Of a stretch of 9,005 bases of DNA, positions 6,300 to 9,005 are shown in pieces. The stretch's first letter is position 1; each line of letters begins with the position of its first letter. The notes beneath the pieces were generated by a model. That model was not told where the DNA came from. It did not search any database and saw only the letters and a program-made list of their open reading frames with translations. The translations under genes and the position numbers were made by a program. Source of the DNA: Bacillota bacterium (GTDB taxonomy: Bacteria; Bacillota_E; Sulfobacillia; Sulfobacillales; Sulfobacillaceae). The stretch is from contig JAKAAL010000125.1 in NCBI GenBank assembly GCA_021802375.1, forward strand, positions 1 through 9,005. Reading direction: 5' to 3'.

Positions 6300-7058
6300 T
6301 TAAATTCCGGATTTCAAGTAGTCGATGCTGGACTTTAGACAGTTAAATGGGTCTGGATCCGCGCAGGCGTCCTGCTCCACGATAAGGGCTTGGACGGGAA
6401 GCAGGTCCAGCCAGGTCTTCCAAGGCAAGACGCCACCGCCTACTGGAGCAAACGTACGCTCCTCATCACCGGTCATGTCTTTGACATGACAAAGCGTCAT
6501 TCGTTTGCCCAGGCGCTTTGCCAAGTCGGGCACCGACTGGTCGGCTTTAGCCGCCCAGAAGATGTCCAGCTCAAACTCTACCAGAGCTGGGTCAGTGCTC
6601 TGCACTAAGAGATCATAGCCCGTGGCCGCCGCCCCGACCTTGTCGAACTCAAACGCATGATTGTGATAGGCAAACCGTTTTCCCTGTTCTCGAACACGCT
6701 CTCCCACCCGATTCATCCAATGGGCCATCTCTATCCACGCCGCTTGGGTGGTCCTCAGCTCTTCAGGTATCCAGGGAAGAACCAACACCGGCGACCCGAT
6801 CACATCGGCATCAGCAAGCGCTCGTTCCAAATTCTGATCTAAACGCTGATAATCGACATGCATGGCCACCGGCGTTAGGTGATTACTCAGCAGTAGATGG
6901 CTCCAACGCTCCGGCTTTGCTCCGCCAAAGCCGGCCAGCTCTACTCCTCGGTAACCTAGGTCATGCAGTCGCTCCAAGGTTCCCTCGAGATCCTGTTGCA
7001 CCGCATCACGCACGCTATACAACTGCACAGCCACCTCATCGATCAACTCTGTTACCAT
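6300..7058 (-). CDS. Sugar phosphate isomerase/epimerase-like TIM-barrel protein
   Basis: This 252-aa protein belongs to the xylose-isomerase-like TIM-barrel superfamily (AP_endonuc_2 fold), whose members isomerise or epimerise sugars and related polyols using a divalent metal. Visible marks are VQLYSVRD (11-18), GYRGVELAGFGG (35-46), YHNHAFEF (131-138), ELDIFWAA (163-170), HVKDM (191-195) and VEQD (227-230). Likely metal ligands are the acidic residue in YHNHAFEF, Asp165, His191 and Glu228; this is inferred from family pattern. Family length is usually 250-300 aa, so it is complete. The true substrate cannot be read from sequence, and no Gfo/Idh-type dehydrogenase, its common partner, lies next to it. 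The ribosome binding site before the ATG is poor (GGTGGGG), so the start is less certain than for its neighbours. Confidence 0.82.
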   Translation of the reverse strand: MVTELIDEVAVQLYSVRDAVQQDLEGTLERLHDLGYRGVELAGFGGAKPERWSHLLLSNHLTPVAMHVDYQRLDQNLERALADADVIGSPVLVLPWIPEELRTTQAAWIEMAHWMNRVGERVREQGKRFAYHNHAFEFDKVGAAATGYDLLVQSTDPALVEFELDIFWAAKADQSVPDLAKRLGKRMTLCHVKDMTGDEERTFAPVGGGVLPWKTWLDLLPVQALIVEQDACADPDPFNCLKSSIDYLKSGI

Positions 7059-7095
7059 TCCATCGTCACCCCACCATCGGTTATCTCACGCTACC

Positions 7096-7104
7096 AGCAT
7101 ACCA
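7096..7104 (-). promoter_or_regulatory. Possible extended -10 promoter of the isomerase-like gene
   Basis: On the minus strand TGG directly precedes TATGCT (7101-7096), an extended -10 arrangement, with no good -35. The leader would be about 30 nt. It lies just beside the -35 box of the divergent sseA promoter. Confidence 0.3.
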
Positions 7105-7105
7105 C

Positions 7106-7135
7106 TTGGACCACGCAGGGCGGATGGGCTACAAT
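7106..7135 (+). promoter_or_regulatory. Putative sigma-A promoter of the sulfurtransferase gene
   Basis: TTGGAC (7106-7111) and TACAAT (7130-7135) are 18 bp apart. The predicted start near 7142 gives a leader of about 16 nt to the ATG at 7158. An in-frame ATG at 7134 overlaps the -10 box and so would not be in the message. Confidence 0.5.
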
Positions 7136-7145
7136 GGAAAAAAAC

Positions 7146-7151
7146 GGGAGG
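7146..7151 (+). promoter_or_regulatory. Ribosome binding site setting the sulfurtransferase start (GGGAGG)
   Basis: GGGAGG lies 6 nt before the ATG at 7158. It selects this codon over in-frame ATGs at 6963 and 7134, which lack such a site and would add residues unlike any rhodanese N-terminus. Confidence 0.8.
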
Positions 7152-7157
7152 CATCCG

Positions 7158-8015
7158 ATGCTTGAGCCCTATCCCCTTCTTAGTGTAAAAACGGTTGACG
7201 AGGGGCTACGCGATCCCCACACGGTCATCGTAGACTGCCGCTATCGCTTAACTAATCCCGAGGAAGCCAGGCTCGCCTACCAAGATGGCCACATTCCCGG
7301 CGCCTATTATTTGGACATGGCCCGGGACTTATCCAGTCCCCAAGGAGTTCACGGAGGCCGCCATCCCCTTCCCACTCCTGAGGCGTTCGGACAAAAACTG
7401 GTCGCAATAGGGGTAAAGTCTGATACCAGGGTGATCGCCTATGACGATGCCGATGGTTCCGGAGCTGCCCGCATGTGGTGGCTACTGCGATACTTCGGCC
7501 ACAGACAAAGCTTTATCCTTGACGGCGGCCTACGGGAATGGAAAAATCAAGAAAAGCCGCTGACGCCAAAGGTTCCTGAACGCAAGGACGATGGAGATTT
7601 TCAGCCCGATCCTCAGTCCAAGATGATCGTCGATTACTCCGTTCTGCGGGATGACCTGTCGGCATGGTTGCTTTTGGACTCGAGAAGCCCTGAACGTTAC
7701 CGGGGAGAATCCGAGCCTATCGACTCCAAAGCAGGCCATATTCCTGGAGCCTTGCTTTGGGACTACCGGCTATGCCAGACCGCCCCCGGAGCTTACCACG
7801 CCGACCGTTGGCTCCGCGACTACTTCAACCGGTTCACGGCTCAATCTGACCGACTGGTGGTGTATTGTGGATCCGGCGTAACAGCGACCGTCAATGTCTT
7901 GGCGCTCAACCTTGCGGGCATCGAGGCGCGTCTTTATCCCGGAAGCTGGAGCGATTGGATCAGCTACTCAGACGCCCCGGTGGCCACAGGAGTCGACAGT
8001 GCTTCACGACCGTAA
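7158..8015 (+). CDS. sseA: Thiosulfate/3-mercaptopyruvate sulfurtransferase (tandem rhodanese, SseA type)
   Basis: This 285-aa cytoplasmic protein has two rhodanese domains. It should move sulfane sulfur from thiosulfate or 3-mercaptopyruvate to cyanide, thiols or protein acceptors through a cysteine persulfide. The N-terminal domain (about 1-135) keeps the fold motifs VDCRY (25-29), GHIPGAYYLDM (44-54) and YDDADGSGAARMWWLL (95-110), but has Asp where a catalytic Cys would be, as is normal for this family. The C-terminal domain has LDSRSPERYRG (173-183), GHIPGAL (193-199) and the active loop YCGSGVTA (236-243) with Cys237. A CGSGVT-type loop occurs in both mercaptopyruvate and thiosulfate enzymes, so the donor is not settled. 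Its last 17 residues overlap glcF antisense by 52 bp. Confidence 0.88.
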   Translation: MLEPYPLLSVKTVDEGLRDPHTVIVDCRYRLTNPEEARLAYQDGHIPGAYYLDMARDLSSPQGVHGGRHPLPTPEAFGQKLVAIGVKSDTRVIAYDDADGSGAARMWWLLRYFGHRQSFILDGGLREWKNQEKPLTPKVPERKDDGDFQPDPQSKMIVDYSVLRDDLSAWLLLDSRSPERYRGESEPIDSKAGHIPGALLWDYRLCQTAPGAYHADRWLRDYFNRFTAQSDRLVVYCGSGVTATVNVLALNLAGIEARLYPGSWSDWISYSDAPVATGVDSASRP

Positions 8016-9005
8016 GCATCATCCAATACTTGCACCAAGTGACGCACCCGAATCCCTGGGCGATAGGCGTCCACGCCGTGCAACATCTGCAACCAGCAGC
8101 CAGGATTTCCTGTGACGATCGTCTCGGTGCCGTCGGGAACATCCGCCATCTTGCGTTTAAGTAAGGCCTCAGACATCTCTGGATGGGTGAGGTTGTAAAT
8201 CCCCGCGCTACCGCAACAGCGAGCGCTGTCAGCCATCTCTTGAAACTCGATGCCTGGAATGGATTTTAAGATCCGCACGGGGGCGGCACCCGCCTTCATC
8301 ACATTGCTTAAATGACAAGAAGCCTGATAGGTGATCTTTTCAGGGGACGTTCTGCTCGGTGCCCGCCATCCCTCCTTTTCCAGTACGACGGCAACATCTA
8401 CCACTTTTTGCGAAAACCGCTCAGCCTTGTCCCGGTATTGGGGATCCTCTGCCAACCATTCCGGATACTCCATCAACGCCGCGCCACAGCCGCCCGCGTT
8501 GGTCACCACATAGTCCAAGTCACTCGCGAAGAAAGCATCGATGTTTTGCCGGGCTTGCACGCGAGCTTGATCGCGTTCACCGGCATGAATGGCCAACGCC
8601 CCGCAACAGGTTTGTCCACCCGGCACTACCGGACCTAAGTTGTTGTGCTGCAACACGCGGATCGTCGCCTGATTAGCATCGGCAAAGAGCACATCCATGA
8701 TGCAGCCTAAAAATACACCCACTCGAGCCTTGGGTGGCGTATCCGAAGAAACCGTGTCGGACTCCAAGGTCCGAGGCACCAAGGGCATGGCCTCGGCCAT
8801 ACGGCGCATACCCAAAGGCGCCAAAAAGCGCGCCCGGCTCTTGATCAAGCCTAGACGCTGAGCCGCCGCCAGCAGGTGGCCCACCTGTTTTAAGCGCTTG
8901 GGGTTGGGCAACAAATGTTTTAGTGCCAAGCGCGTGGTGGTCCCGACAGCTGCCCTCCCCCTCCAGCTGCGGTGAGCTCGTTGCATGGCCACGACCTGGC
9001 CCCGT
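7964..9005 (-). CDS. glcF: Glycolate oxidase iron-sulfur subunit (GlcF-like), 5' end outside the window
   Basis: GlcF is the electron-transfer subunit of membrane-associated glycolate (2-hydroxyacid) oxidase, working with FAD subunits GlcD/GlcE. About 345 C-terminal residues are visible. Two CCG domains are clear. Counting from the GTG codon at 8992, the first has Cys97 (FLGC), Cys129-Cys130-Gly and Cys169 (GGCGA). The second has Cys226 (ASCHLS), Cys259-Cys260-Gly in RCCGSAGIYNLTHPE, and Cys299 (NPGC). Order and spacing follow E. coli GlcF as I recall it. The N-terminal twin [4Fe-4S] ferredoxin domain is missing only because the frame stays open to the right edge, reading Arg-Gly-Gln-Val-Val before the GTG at 8992. 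That GTG is therefore an internal codon, not the start. Related CCG proteins (LutA, GlpC, HdrB) are alternatives, but the spacing favours GlcF. glcD would be expected upstream, beyond the edge. Confidence 0.88.
   Translation of the reverse strand, partial: RGQVVAMQRAHRSWRGRAAVGTTTRLALKHLLPNPKRLKQVGHLLAAAQRLGLIKSRARFLAPLGMRRMAEAMPLVPRTLESDTVSSDTPPKARVGVFLGCIMDVLFADANQATIRVLQHNNLGPVVPGGQTCCGALAIHAGERDQARVQARQNIDAFFASDLDYVVTNAGGCGAALMEYPEWLAEDPQYRDKAERFSQKVVDVAVVLEKEGWRAPSRTSPEKITYQASCHLSNVMKAGAAPVRILKSIPGIEFQEMADSARCCGSAGIYNLTHPEMSEALLKRKMADVPDGTETIVTGNPGCWLQMLHGVDAYRPGIRVRHLVQVLDDAYGREALSTPVATGASE

Noticed and set aside
6963..7157. A longer N-terminus for the sulfurtransferase starting at ATG 6963 or 7134
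   Set aside because: The added residues overlap the start of the divergent gene and the sseA promoter and resemble no rhodanese N-terminus. The GGGAGG site fits the ATG at 7158.
8028..8040. Small hairpin ACTTG-CAC-CAAGT just after the sseA stop as a terminator
   Set aside because: The stem is only 5 bp, has no T-tract and lies in coding sequence of glcF.
8990..8992. GTG at 8992 as the start of glcF
   Set aside because: The frame remains open to the edge of the window and the family has an N-terminal ferredoxin domain that must lie further upstream. The gene is best treated as partial.

Overview
The window looks like ordinary chromosomal DNA from a Gram-positive bacterium, most likely a deep-branching member of the Firmicutes. 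The main evidence is a HemQ/ChdC-type coproheme decarboxylase, the last enzyme of the coproporphyrin-dependent heme pathway of Firmicutes and Actinobacteria. DapA is also close to the Bacillus type, and the ribosome binding sites are AGGAGG-like. Base composition is moderately GC-rich and even across the genes, with no sign of recent transfer. A Sulfobacillus-like organism is my guess, not something the sequence proves. I see no tRNA, rRNA, CRISPR array, insertion sequence, phage gene or attachment site.

There are eight protein genes, and their strands alternate without exception: dapA (+), cimA (-), hemQ (+), an O-antigen-ligase/Wzy-type membrane protein (-), cysQ (+), a sugar phosphate isomerase/epimerase-like gene (-), sseA-type sulfurtransferase (+), and glcF-type iron-sulfur subunit (-, cut by the right edge). 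No two neighbours inside the window share a strand, so no operon is visible and each internal gene seems to need its own promoter. The four convergent junctions come in two kinds. dapA/cimA and sseA/glcF overlap tail to tail by 60 and 52 bp. hemQ/ligase and cysQ/isomerase are separated by long perfect hairpins that can serve both strands. The three divergent junctions (about 219, 210 and 99 bp) carry recognisable or plausible promoters.

The functions are core metabolism rather than one pathway. DapA starts the lysine/diaminopimelate branch and CimA starts the pyruvate (citramalate) route to isoleucine. HemQ finishes heme. CysQ and the SseA-type sulfurtransferase touch sulfur metabolism (PAP removal and sulfane-sulfur transfer). 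GlcF belongs to 2-hydroxyacid (glycolate) oxidation. The membrane protein belongs to the O-antigen ligase/polymerase superfamily and has an unusually histidine-rich outer loop.

I did not find a convincing new multi-gene system. The points most worth checking are the strict strand alternation with overlapping convergent ends, the nested inverted repeat and buried Shine-Dalgarno-like sequence in the dapA/cimA overlap, the identical peptide encoded from both strands in the sseA/glcF overlap, and the His-rich loop.
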